Positions 1 through 7,034 of a stretch of 14,650 bases of DNA are shown one piece after another. Source of the stretch: Parachlamydiaceae bacterium (GTDB taxonomy: Bacteria > Chlamydiota > Chlamydiia > Chlamydiales > Parachlamydiaceae); the NCBI GenBank assembly GCA_013815395.1, contig JACDGH010000035.1:1-14650 (forward strand), read 5' to 3'. Each line of letters opens with the position of its first letter. Positions within the stretch are counted from its first letter, which is position 1. The notes below the pieces were generated by a model. That model was not told the DNA's origin and searched no databases. It worked only from the letters and a program-made list of their open reading frames with translations. Position numbers and translations under genes: made by a program.

Positions 1-6
1 CAATTT

Positions 7-1077
7 ATGCATGCACCTCATTCAGTTAACTGTAATTTTAATGAAAATAGAAACTTAATTTTGGAAGAGCAAAAAACTCCCCATCCCACTAAGCATTCTC
101 TTTTTCAAATGGAACAAAAAAGTAAGAGCATTTTTTCTGGATTTGATTGCTCGCGAAACATTGCTAAAGAATTGGCTTTAGAAAATTGTATCGAACTCAT
201 TAAAAACATCCCTTTTTTTTCGACTGAACAACGCGCAAATTGGTACTCATGGTACAATTTACATTCGCTTGCATTACAAACATTGAAAATTACAATTCCT
301 GGTATTCGAGATGATTCAATTATTTCATTGCCATGGCATCCCATGCAAATTCGATTAGATCAATATATTGTTAACTCTTACTTACGCACCTCATGTGGTG
401 TGTCAAACCGAATTGTACTTTCCATACTATTAGGAGCTAAAAAAGCGGCTTATCAAGTGAATTACGGTAAAACTAAGCAACTTAACCAGTTGGAGCTTAT
501 ATTGAAAAGCAAAGTGCCTGCATTGCTTACATTCAAAATAAAAGCCTGCAAGTTAACGATAGATAAAGATAATCACATCCGCTATAAAGGACACATTTGG
601 ACAGTTTTTCAAGCTACACCTGAAAGATACCTATTGTTAAGTTCTTATATAGCTCAGCAAGATTGTACTATGACTGAATTAAATCGAGAAGAAATGCTTG
701 AGCATATTCTCGATATTGAGCTCATTTCAACTACTGAAGTATGGAGTTCAGAAGTTGACGCTACATATAGAAAATGGTTTAACGTTTCTCATCCTGAACT
801 TCTGGATCAAATTTTTGCAGAAAACACACCACAGGCACCTTGGAAAGTAACTTTTAACTCTATCGAACCAGACATACAAACTGTCAAAAAAATTCAAGAA
901 CAGTTTAGTAAAGCGCTGCAAGTACCTTATTTTCCTTCCGCCATGATTATTAATGAAGGCGATTCATTGTCACTAGATGAGCAAAAAATAAAAAAATTAA
1001 TTGATCACAAGGGGATCAAGTATATTTCTGAGGCAGTGAGTTCAAAAAAAGCGATTTATGATTATATGCGTTATTAA
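7..1077 (+). CDS. Hypothetical protein, 356 aa, possibly 5'-truncated by window edge
   Basis: I do not recognise this protein. It reads as a soluble mixed alpha/beta protein with no signal peptide and no clear membrane segment. The first ~45 residues are polar and low in order; a later stretch (around residues 100-150) carries the pattern SLPWHPMQ and a short hydrophobic helix with IVLSILLGAKKAA. The reading frame has no stop between base 1 and the ATG, so the true start could lie outside the window; another in-frame ATG sits at residue 35. Codon use is AT-rich like the neighbouring kinase gene on the same strand, which begins 353 bases later. No terminator hairpin is visible after the stop. 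A real gene is likely because of the length and clean composition, but no function can be assigned. Confidence 0.75.
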   Translation: MHAPHSVNCNFNENRNLILEEQKTPHPTKHSLFQMEQKSKSIFSGFDCSRNIAKELALENCIELIKNIPFFSTEQRANWYSWYNLHSLALQTLKITIPGIRDDSIISLPWHPMQIRLDQYIVNSYLRTSCGVSNRIVLSILLGAKKAAYQVNYGKTKQLNQLELILKSKVPALLTFKIKACKLTIDKDNHIRYKGHIWTVFQATPERYLLLSSYIAQQDCTMTELNREEMLEHILDIELISTTEVWSSEVDATYRKWFNVSHPELLDQIFAENTPQAPWKVTFNSIEPDIQTVKKIQEQFSKALQVPYFPSAMIINEGDSLSLDEQKIKKLIDHKGIKYISEAVSSKKAIYDYMRY

Positions 1078-1430
1078 TGTAAATAGGGATGAAACAATAA
1101 ATTTTTAAAGTGAGTTTTTTGTCCAAATTCCAAATTATGCCATGCCCTGGTTGTTGAAGCAGAATACAATGATTTCGCAATAAATTTTTTTGCTTTTGTC
1201 CTCTTTTACAACGTTTCAGGGTATTTAAAGTGATTTCAAAAATTAAAAGACACAGCGAAACCGACACACTTTAATAGACACTTGAAAATTCAGATTCAGA
1301 TATAATAATGTCAGTTTAGGTTGAGAGTGTTCGAATGTCTTGCCTAACCCCAATGATATAATAGATTCTCAAATAATGGGCATCTTATAATTTTTAATTG
1401 TGTGAAAATTTAGACCTTTAAGGAAAAACC
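1078..1430. other. Intergenic region upstream of the kinase-like gene
   Basis: 353 bases without a convincing gene. It holds two TATAAT hexamers (1301-1306 and 1357-1362), either of which could be a -10 box for the downstream kinase-like gene, though neither has a good -35 at the usual spacing. A copy of TTTTGTCCAAA (1117-1127), a motif repeated elsewhere in the window, lies 40 bases after the preceding stop codon. The GACAC pentamer occurs three times between 1249 and 1281. An antisense open frame of 83 codons crosses here but has no recognisable content. Confidence 0.4.
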
Positions 1431-2504
1431 ATGTTGCACCGTTCTGGCAATAATCACATCTCAAAACAGCTCGAAATCTTAAGTGACGAGTCTATCTCGA
1501 ATCTTCTTGCGCAAGGAATGTTTATACATTCAGGGTATGGATCGTCGGTAAAATTAGAAGTGGACGGAATTCCTTTATTTGTCAAAAAGGTGCCTTTAAA
1601 TCAATTGGAAGGAAAACAAGTAAACATTAATTCAACAGAGAATTTGTTTGGCATACCGACTTTTTATCAATATGGTTTGGGCTCTGCAGGCTTTAATATT
1701 TGGAGAGAAGTGTCGGCACATATTATAAGCACTAAATGGGTACTTGCCAACGAATGTCAAAATTTTCCAATCATGTATCACTGGCGTATCCTTAACTATT
1801 CTGAAGTAAAAATTCCTATGAATGAAAAAGAATGGAATGATTATGTAAGATTTTGGGAAAGTTCTTTTTCCATTGGCGAAAGGGTTAGAGCAAATCATAA
1901 TACTCAAGCTTATATTGCACTGTTCATGGAATACTTCCCCGATACATTGCAAGGATGGCTTAGCAAACAACTTTTAAAAGGTAATGAAGCCATTGACCGA
2001 GCCATTGAAATGGTTGAACGAAATCTTGTAGAAACGACTGCTTTCATTATGTCTAAAGAAATGATACATTTCGATGCTCATTTTAGAAATATTATAACTG
2101 ATGGTGAACGTCTTTATTTTTCAGATTTTGGTCTTGCAACAAGTTCACAATTTGCTCTTTCATTAGAAGAGCAGCAGTTCTTTAAAAATCACCAAAACTA
2201 TGATCGTTGCTTTGTAGTAACAATTTTAACAAATTGGATTATTTCGGAATTTTTTGGAAAAGACCTCCATGAAGAGATCTTACAAGAATATACCAATGAA
2301 ACATGCTCATTGGTATTACCTGAGAGTTTGACACCTTACCTCTCATCAATTGTAAAACGATATGCATCCATCGCTCTAAAAATGAACAAATTTTTTAAAA
2401 CTCTGAAAGAAGAGAGTAAAAAAACACCCTATCCCAAAGAAGAACTCGATCAGCTTTGGATTGAGTTACTTAAACGACAAGCTTTTTTAAGTCATAAATT
2501 GTAA
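1431..2504 (+). CDS. Protein kinase-fold protein (Ser/Thr kinase / aminoglycoside phosphotransferase-like)
   Basis: A 357-aa protein with the ordered motifs of the protein kinase-like fold: a glycine loop GYGSSV at residues 35-40, a beta-3 lysine in LFVKKV (K52), a helix-C glutamate in WREVSAH (E93), a hinge MEYFPD at 166-171, a catalytic loop HFDAHFRN at 213-220 (D215, N220) and a metal-binding DFG at 232-234. All catalytic positions are intact, so it should be active. The HxDxHxxN loop lies between classical kinases and aminoglycoside/choline phosphotransferases, so the substrate (protein or small molecule) is open. I recall similar proteins in actinobacteria and other bacteria annotated as kinase family proteins. 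The start is supported by AAGGA about 6 bases upstream. A perfect 68-bp copy of its 3' end lies about 2.2 kb downstream. It is probably cytoplasmic or secreted; no signal peptide or membrane segment is seen. Confidence 0.82.
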   Translation: MLHRSGNNHISKQLEILSDESISNLLAQGMFIHSGYGSSVKLEVDGIPLFVKKVPLNQLEGKQVNINSTENLFGIPTFYQYGLGSAGFNIWREVSAHIISTKWVLANECQNFPIMYHWRILNYSEVKIPMNEKEWNDYVRFWESSFSIGERVRANHNTQAYIALFMEYFPDTLQGWLSKQLLKGNEAIDRAIEMVERNLVETTAFIMSKEMIHFDAHFRNIITDGERLYFSDFGLATSSQFALSLEEQQFFKNHQNYDRCFVVTILTNWIISEFFGKDLHEEILQEYTNETCSLVLPESLTPYLSSIVKRYASIALKMNKFFKTLKEESKKTPYPKEELDQLWIELLKRQAFLSHKL

Positions 2505-2665
2505 TTTCCAGTAGCAATAGATTTTCGGATCATGAAAAATTTTTAGAAAAGTTTATGTGATTTATCCTCTATTTGACAGCCTGAAAAAGCACTTATATCA
2601 AAAAAAATTTTGAATTAGCGCTAAAGAATAAGATTCTCTAAAATTAAATGGCGCTATTGATTTAT
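2407..2665. repeat. Left copy of duplicated kinase/rlmK junction
   Basis: This segment is a direct repeat of about 4653-4920. The kinase-coding part (2420-2487) is identical for 68 bp to 4665-4732. The remainder is similar but diverged, with exact blocks such as 2521-2538 matching 4767-4784 (18 nt), and shared strings around TATCCTCT and GACAGCCTG. The left copy carries the intact kinase end and a dead rlmK end. Boundaries are approximate because similarity fades at both sides. Confidence 0.85.
2490..2665 (-). pseudogene. Decayed 3' remnant of rlmK
   Basis: Read on the minus strand, this stretch aligns with the last ~55 codons of the intact methyltransferase gene at 4739-5719, from the KS(M)ALLNP region through the PIDFHDPKIHRCWKITI tail. 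Identity is clear but imperfect. The remnant has indels and in-frame stops (for example a TGA after a run corresponding to the FFSTN segment), so it cannot encode a working end. The 5' two-thirds of the gene is absent. It lies immediately after the kinase stop codon, in the same convergent arrangement that intact rlmK has with the kinase fragment at the right copy. Confidence 0.8.
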
Positions 2666-2790
2666 TTTACCAATTCTAAAATCACTACCCATATTCTTTA
2701 TTCTTCACAGGAAATAAAAAATATTTTAAAAATATTCAGGTGTACCATATATTTAAGTTTGCATAAATTAATAAAATTAGAGGTCTTTTT
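2666..2790 (+). promoter_or_regulatory. AT-rich leader upstream of the three-gene cassette
   Basis: About 125 bases of very AT-rich DNA precede the DUF6496 gene. It includes a self-complementary stretch around AATATTTTAAAAATATT and a ribosome binding site AGAGG (2779-2783) seven bases before the ATG at 2791. No strong -35/-10 pair is evident, but this is the only non-coding DNA available to drive the cassette. Confidence 0.35.
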
Positions 2791-2973
2791 ATGACAAAAA
2801 AATATGGAGATAAAGCGCAAGAGTCTGTGAAAGACGCTTTGCATAAAATGAAAAAGGGGAAATTAGAATCTGGAAAAAGTCATAAAAAAGTAACAGATAG
2901 AAAGCAGGCTATAGCAATTGGACTTTCTGAAGCGCGGAAAAGAGGTGCAAAGGTTCCAAAAAAGGAAAAATAA
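2791..2973 (+). CDS. Small lysine-rich DUF6496 family protein
   Basis: A 60-aa, strongly basic protein. The C-terminal half carries the signature RKQAIAIGLSEARKRGAKVP, which I recognise as the DUF6496 family of small basic bacterial proteins; the N-terminal half is a Lys-rich amphipathic helix (KAQESVKDALHKMKKGKL). The function of the family is not established; the charge suggests nucleic-acid or nucleoid binding, which is inference. AGAGG lies seven bases before the ATG. The stop codon TAA is directly followed, with no gap and in the same reading frame, by the GTG start of the DNA glycosylase gene, so the two are surely co-transcribed and probably translationally coupled. The pairing with a DNA repair enzyme fits a DNA-related role but does not prove it. 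Confidence 0.85.
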   Translation: MTKKYGDKAQESVKDALHKMKKGKLESGKSHKKVTDRKQAIAIGLSEARKRGAKVPKKEK

Positions 2974-3723
2974 GTGGAAGGACCCTCGCTATTTTTAGCT
3001 GCTGAGATGTTATCTCCCTTTGTTGGAAAAACTATTTTAGCTATAGAAGGTAACACTAAAATTGGAAAAGAAAGATTAAGTGAAAAGAAAATTTTGGATA
3101 TCTTTTCATGGGGTAAACATCTTGTTTTTCAGTTTGATGAATTTGCTTTGCGAATTCACTTCATGCTATTTGGCAGCTATGAAGCAATAATTAAAAATAA
3201 AAAAATCACAGGAGATTATCCAAAAAAAGCAAAACCCCAACTTCAATTAACTTTTGCGAAGGGTCAAATTATTATTTATAGCTCTTCTCTTAAATACATT
3301 GAAACAGCCCATGCCAAAGATCTGTATGATTTTTCAACAGATATTATGTCTAAAAAATGGGATTCAAAAAAAGCATTAAATACAGTCAAAAAACTTCAGG
3401 AAGTTGAAATAGGTGATATATTACTTGATCAAAATATTTTTTCTGGTGTTGGAAATATCATTAAAAATGAAGTCATTTTTTTAATAAAAATATCGCCTAC
3501 AACCCTTATCAAAAACCTATCTAATCTGATATTGTTGAAAATAATAAAAAACACCCAGGCATATGCGCATCAATTTTATGAATGGAGAAAAAAATTTGTT
3601 TTAAAAAAGCATTATCAAATATATCGAAAAAAAATCTGTCCATTATGTGGAGAAAAAGTTTGTAGAAAAAAGACAGGCATCAGAGATAGGCTAAGTTTTT
3701 TTTGCCCAAACTGTCAAAAATAG
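2974..3723 (+). CDS. Fpg/Nei-family DNA glycosylase (endonuclease VIII-like)
   Basis: A 249-aa base-excision repair glycosylase/AP lyase of the Nei-like branch. Visible features are the N-terminal EGPS motif (residues 2-5), the conserved lysine in WGKHL (K48), the helix-two-turn-helix core with DQNIFSGVGNIIKNE (152-166), and a C-terminal zinc finger with C222, C225, C244 and C247. The finger arginine lies five residues before the third cysteine (R239), as in E. coli Nei. The closest relatives I recall are the MPEGPSI-type enzymes of Bacteroidetes. The start is GTG, supported by AAGGA seven bases upstream and by the in-frame TAA immediately before it, so no upstream start is possible. The family's catalytic proline (residue 1 of the mature enzyme) is therefore missing and initiator methionine occupies its place. 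The enzyme may use the Met amine or may be impaired. Confidence 0.88.
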   Translation: MEGPSLFLAAEMLSPFVGKTILAIEGNTKIGKERLSEKKILDIFSWGKHLVFQFDEFALRIHFMLFGSYEAIIKNKKITGDYPKKAKPQLQLTFAKGQIIIYSSSLKYIETAHAKDLYDFSTDIMSKKWDSKKALNTVKKLQEVEIGDILLDQNIFSGVGNIIKNEVIFLIKISPTTLIKNLSNLILLKIIKNTQAYAHQFYEWRKKFVLKKHYQIYRKKICPLCGEKVCRKKTGIRDRLSFFCPNCQK

Positions 3724-3761
3724 TTAGCATGAAATTAAGATGGAAAAAAATAGTCTTTTAA

Positions 3762-4508
3762 ATGATATGGATATTTATGACAAATCGTTCAAACACCAAA
3801 GTTTATGTAGGTACTTCTGGTTTTTCCTATAGCCATTGGAAAGAAAATTTTTACCCAAAAGGACTACCTACTAAAAAATGGCTAGAATATTATTCGAGAG
3901 AATTTTCTACAGTTGAACTAAATACAACTTTTTACCATTTACCCCTTATTTCTACTGTTAACAATTGGCAGAAACAGGTATCTGATAATTTTATTTATGC
4001 TGTTAAAGCAAGCAGATATATGACTCATCAAAAAAGGTTGCTCGATTGCAAAGCAAGTGTGGATCTTTTCTATGATAGAATGAAGCTTTTTAAAACAAAA
4101 GCTGGGCCTATTCTTTTTCAATTACCTCCTTCTTTCAAAATGGATAAGGAAAGACTTATTGAATTTATTAAAAACTTAAAAAAATCACACGATCATGTTT
4201 TTGAATTCCGACACGAATCCTGGTATGTAAGTGAGATTTATGAAATTTTGGAAAAAAATAAGCTTGCCTTATGTATTACTGATCTAAATGGAAAATTATC
4301 TCCAGAAGAAATTACCTCTAATTTTACTTATCTTCGTTTGCATGGGCCAAAAAAAGCCTATCAAGGGTCATATGGAAGCAAATTAAAGGATTGGAAAAGC
4401 AAAATTGAAAAATGGTCCACTAAAATTTCTGTATATTGCTATTTTGATAACGATGAAAAAGGGTATGCTATACAAGATGCAAAAACATTAAAAGACATGC
4501 TATTATAG
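3762..4508 (+). CDS. DUF72 / YecE-like family protein
   Basis: A 248-aa protein (or 243 aa from the second ATG at 3777) of the DUF72 family, a TIM-barrel fold of unknown reaction. Motifs in order are GTSGFSY (17-23), the VELNTTFY strand (51-58), FQLPPSFK (119-126), FEFRHESW (147-154), LRLHGP (191-196) and YFDND near the C-terminus (227-231), all characteristic of the family. The length is normal for a full domain. Neither start has a strong ribosome binding site; the second start begins just before the conserved domain and is the more likely on homology. The gene lies 38 bases after the glycosylase stop and is probably co-transcribed with it. DUF72 proteins have been suggested to act with nucleic-acid repair or Fe-S metabolism, but no function is secure. 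Confidence 0.88.
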   Translation: MIWIFMTNRSNTKVYVGTSGFSYSHWKENFYPKGLPTKKWLEYYSREFSTVELNTTFYHLPLISTVNNWQKQVSDNFIYAVKASRYMTHQKRLLDCKASVDLFYDRMKLFKTKAGPILFQLPPSFKMDKERLIEFIKNLKKSHDHVFEFRHESWYVSEIYEILEKNKLALCITDLNGKLSPEEITSNFTYLRLHGPKKAYQGSYGSKLKDWKSKIEKWSTKISVYCYFDNDEKGYAIQDAKTLKDMLL

Positions 4509-4652
4509 TTTAAAATGTTCATTAAAATTATTAAAAAATTTACCTATAATTTCTTAAATTAAATTTCATTTCTTCTTATGAAAGTGTATTAATGACATCG
4601 GTTTTTTCTAACCACACCTTGCGTGTAATATTTATGCCAATTTGACAATTCC
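4509..4652. other. AT-rich spacer after the cassette
   Basis: 144 very AT-rich bases between the DUF72 stop and the right copy of the duplicated junction. I see no gene, no strong hairpin and no promoter. A short ACAC-CTTG-CGTGT inverted motif near 4615-4628 is too weak to call a terminator. Confidence 0.35.
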
Positions 4653-4735
4653 TAAGAAGAAAATAAAAACACCCTATCCCAAAGAAGAACTCGATCAGCT
4701 TTGGATTGAGTTACTTAAACGACAAGCTTTTTAAC
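4653..4735 (+). pseudogene. 3' fragment of the kinase gene
   Basis: Bases 4665-4732 are identical over 68 bp to 2420-2487, the codons for roughly residues 331-352 of the kinase-like protein (TPYPKEELDQLW and following). The twelve or so bases before it still resemble the kinase gene (AAGAAGA pattern); further upstream similarity is lost. No start or kinase domain is present, so it is a dead end fragment, sitting tail-to-tail with intact rlmK. Confidence 0.88.
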
Positions 4736-4920
4736 TCTCTAAATTGTAATTTTCCAACAACGATGAATTTTCGGATCATGAAAATCTATAGGAAGAGTTT
4801 TGTGCGATATATCCTCTATGCGACAGCCTGTAAAGGCATTGTTATCAAAAATAAATTTTCTGGAATTAGTACTGAAAAACATGACTCCCTTTGGATTAAG
4901 GAGCGCCATTGATTTCTTAA
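4653..4920. repeat. Right copy of duplicated kinase/rlmK junction
   Basis: This is the partner of the direct repeat at about 2407-2665, in the same orientation. Here the kinase part is the fragment and the rlmK part (from 4739) is the functional gene end. The two copies bracket about 2 kb holding the DUF6496, glycosylase and DUF72 genes. Confidence 0.85.
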
Positions 4921-5719
4921 GCAAGGCTATATAATCTACTTGAATATCGAACAATTGATCCATTTTTTTTGATCGAGAGAGGGTTGGCGGATCAACAATG
5001 ACAATATCATATCTTGTGCCAGATCGAATTTCATCATCGATAAATTTAAGGCAATCTGCGCGCACAATTTCATTATTGCGTGTAGATAAGTCATTTAAAA
5101 TAAAATTTTCTCTACCCCAAGCTGTGTAAGTGTTGGACATATCAACACTCTTCGTATATGTAGCACCAGCCACAGCGGCATGTACGCTAAAAGAGCAGGT
5201 GTAAGCAAATAGGTTCAATACGCGCTTGCCGGCCGAAGCATGGGCTATAAGCATACGTGTTTCTCTATGATCAAGAAAAAGGCCTGTATCGAGATAATCG
5301 ATAAGGTTAATTCTAAATTTAACACCATATTCTAAAGCCGTAAAGTATTCATTGATCGCTGCAATTTTTTCATATTGGCGTGTTTCTTTGCTTTTTGCGC
5401 GAGTACGCCAGTAGATCATTGGGACTGTCACGCCAAATAATGTACATAAAGCTTTTGTGACTTCTTCTTTTAATTCAGGCGAAGGTTCATCTGTGTCTTT
5501 ACCTCGCGAAAAATAATGAACGCAAATTCTACCTGCATATAAGTCAATAGCGAGAGGAAACTGCGGAATGTCTCGATCGTAGATGCGAAAACAATCGGTA
5601 TAAGTGCGTTTTGCCCATTTACGAAGATGTCTGTAGCTATTTCTAAGGCAATTTATAAAAGGTGAGCTTTTATCTTCCCCATCACTTATGTTCGGAAGGC
5701 ATAATTCGATGTCATTCAT
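4739..5719 (-). CDS. rlmK: RlmK-type 23S rRNA guanine-N7 methyltransferase (stand-alone)
   Basis: A 326-aa class I SAM-dependent methyltransferase that matches the C-terminal RlmK half of E. coli RlmKL, which makes m7G2069 in 23S rRNA. Matching landmarks are FRIYDRDIPQFPLAIDLY (45-62), the YLDTGLFLDHR motif (142-152), the SAM-binding motif VLNLFAYTCSFSVHAA (167-182), acidic VDMS (192-195), the catalytic-loop DPPTLSRS (243-250) and the tail HKTLPIDFHDPKIHRCW. The N-terminal THUMP and RlmL domains of the 700-residue E. coli fusion are absent, so this is a single-activity enzyme. The ATG start has only a weak GAGAA upstream. The gene is convergent with the DUF72 gene and divergent from msrAB. 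A decayed copy of its 3' end lies at 2490-2665. Substrate assignment rests on recalled family similarity. Confidence 0.85.
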   Translation of the reverse strand: MNDIELCLPNISDGEDKSSPFINCLRNSYRHLRKWAKRTYTDCFRIYDRDIPQFPLAIDLYAGRICVHYFSRGKDTDEPSPELKEEVTKALCTLFGVTVPMIYWRTRAKSKETRQYEKIAAINEYFTALEYGVKFRINLIDYLDTGLFLDHRETRMLIAHASAGKRVLNLFAYTCSFSVHAAVAGATYTKSVDMSNTYTAWGRENFILNDLSTRNNEIVRADCLKFIDDEIRSGTRYDIVIVDPPTLSRSKKMDQLFDIQVDYIALLKKSMALLNPKGVMFFSTNSRKFIFDNNAFTGCRIEDISHKTLPIDFHDPKIHRCWKITI

Positions 5720-6138
5720 GTTTTTCTCTAAAAATTAAATTTTTGTTTTGCGGTTGATGCTGTCATCTAATCAAATTCTTAATAATAATCCATAAAGTAC
5801 GAAAACTTAGCAACATAAAAACGCTTATTGTATTATTCTAATGCCATTAAATATGAGTGAAAGGGTTTTACAAAAGGGATGAGGGAGGAAACGTTAAGTG
5901 TTTTAAGAAATGACCCAACATCCTTAAGTCTTTTAAATCATTTCACCTTTCCGTTATTAACTTTTCCCCTGTATCACTCCTTGTATGAGATGACTTAATC
6001 AAGCGAAAATGTTATTCTAATAATTGCTCTCTAATCATTTGGTTGTTTAATTAATTGGACATATTCACTTTAACGACCAATGCGTTTGGATATAGGTATA
6101 CATTGTAAATTTGATCCCAACTTCAGCTTTAGGAATTT
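5720..6138. other. Divergent intergenic region between rlmK and msrAB
   Basis: 419 bases between two outward-facing genes. No convincing gene is seen. For rlmK, the minus strand offers TTGCTA, a 17-base spacer and GATTAT about 70-100 bases before its ATG, a moderate promoter match. Toward msrAB there is TTGGAC near 6055 and TATACA near 6097, without an ideal pair. A 13-mer TTAAGTNTTTTAA occurs twice, at 5894 and 5924, exactly 30 bases apart. The purine-rich GGGATGAGGGAGGAAA run (about 5875-5891) also stands out in AT-rich surroundings. Confidence 0.4.
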
Positions 6139-6993
6139 ATGGAAAAATATAATAAACTATCTAGACAAGAAGATTTAGTGCTGAATCATAAGGCTACAGA
6201 ACCACCGTTTAGTGGGATTTATGAAAAATTTGATAAATCTGGTGTCTATCTTTGTCATCAATGTAATACCCCTCTCTATTTATCTTCTGATAAATTCGCT
6301 TCACATTGTGGATGGCCTTCTTTTGATGACGAAATCCCTGGGGCAGTGCGACGCGAACCAGATAATGATGGACGCCGTACAGAAATTTTATGTCAAAATT
6401 GCGGCGGACATCTCGGGCATGTTTTTATAGGGGAAAACGCCACTCCAAAAAATATTCGCCATTGTGTTAATTCTCTTTCGCTAGCTTTTGAGCCAGCTTT
6501 TACCATAGAAGGTTACGAGCGGGCTATTTTTGCCGGGGGCTGTTTTTGGGGGGTAGAGCATTTGTTGAAAAGCTTGCCGGGGGTTATTAATGCTATTTCA
6601 GGCTACATCGGAGGTCATACAATTAACCCGACTTATGAAGATGTTTGCTCGGGAACTACAGGACATGCAGAGGCAGTTCAAGTGTTTTTTGATCCAATTA
6701 AGACCGACTATGAAACTATTGCAAAGGCGTTTTTCGAAATTCACGATCCCGCTCAAATCAATCGACAAGGCCCAGATATCGGTAATCAATATCGTTCCGA
6801 AATTTTCTATTTCACCAAAGAGCAAAAAGCTATATTAGAGAAATTATCACAAGTACTTAAAAATCATGGGCTAAGCATTGCCACGCGGTTTACTCCAGCG
6901 AGCGTCTTCTACCCTGCGGAAAGTTATCATCAACAATATTATGAAAAGACCGGCAAACAACCTTACTGTCATGTAAGAAAAAAGCGGTTTTAA
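6139..6993 (+). CDS. msrAB: Bifunctional methionine sulfoxide reductase MsrB-MsrA fusion
   Basis: A 284-aa cytoplasmic repair enzyme that reduces both epimers of methionine sulfoxide in proteins. The N-terminal MsrB domain (about 1-120) has zinc cysteines C39, C42, C85 and C88, the CGWPSF motif with a possible resolving C57, and the catalytic cysteine in RHCVNS (C109), acting on the R epimer. The MsrA domain (about 127-284) has the catalytic GCFWG (C135), the YIGGH and GTTGHAEAV substrate motifs and the QYRSEIFY segment, acting on the S epimer. C170 or C277 may resolve the MsrA disulfide. Length and B-then-A order match known fused enzymes. AGGA lies four bases before the ATG. The dus gene follows after 41 bases on the same strand, so co-transcription is likely. 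Confidence 0.95.
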   Translation: MEKYNKLSRQEDLVLNHKATEPPFSGIYEKFDKSGVYLCHQCNTPLYLSSDKFASHCGWPSFDDEIPGAVRREPDNDGRRTEILCQNCGGHLGHVFIGENATPKNIRHCVNSLSLAFEPAFTIEGYERAIFAGGCFWGVEHLLKSLPGVINAISGYIGGHTINPTYEDVCSGTTGHAEAVQVFFDPIKTDYETIAKAFFEIHDPAQINRQGPDIGNQYRSEIFYFTKEQKAILEKLSQVLKNHGLSIATRFTPASVFYPAESYHQQYYEKTGKQPYCHVRKKRF

Positions 6994-7034
6994 ATAGATT
7001 TTCATCCCTTATACTAATTTGAGATTATTATTTT

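Noticed and set aside
1016..1267. 83-codon minus-strand open frame
   Set aside because: It overlaps the end of the first gene antisense, has no ribosome binding site of note and no recognisable content; a transposase remnant was considered but no motif supports it.
4706..4912. 68-codon plus-strand open frame over the end of rlmK
   Set aside because: It is antisense to the conserved rlmK tail and begins inside the dead kinase fragment.
6212..6838. Alternative-frame open frames within msrAB
   Set aside because: They overlap the well-supported MsrB-MsrA motifs in other frames.
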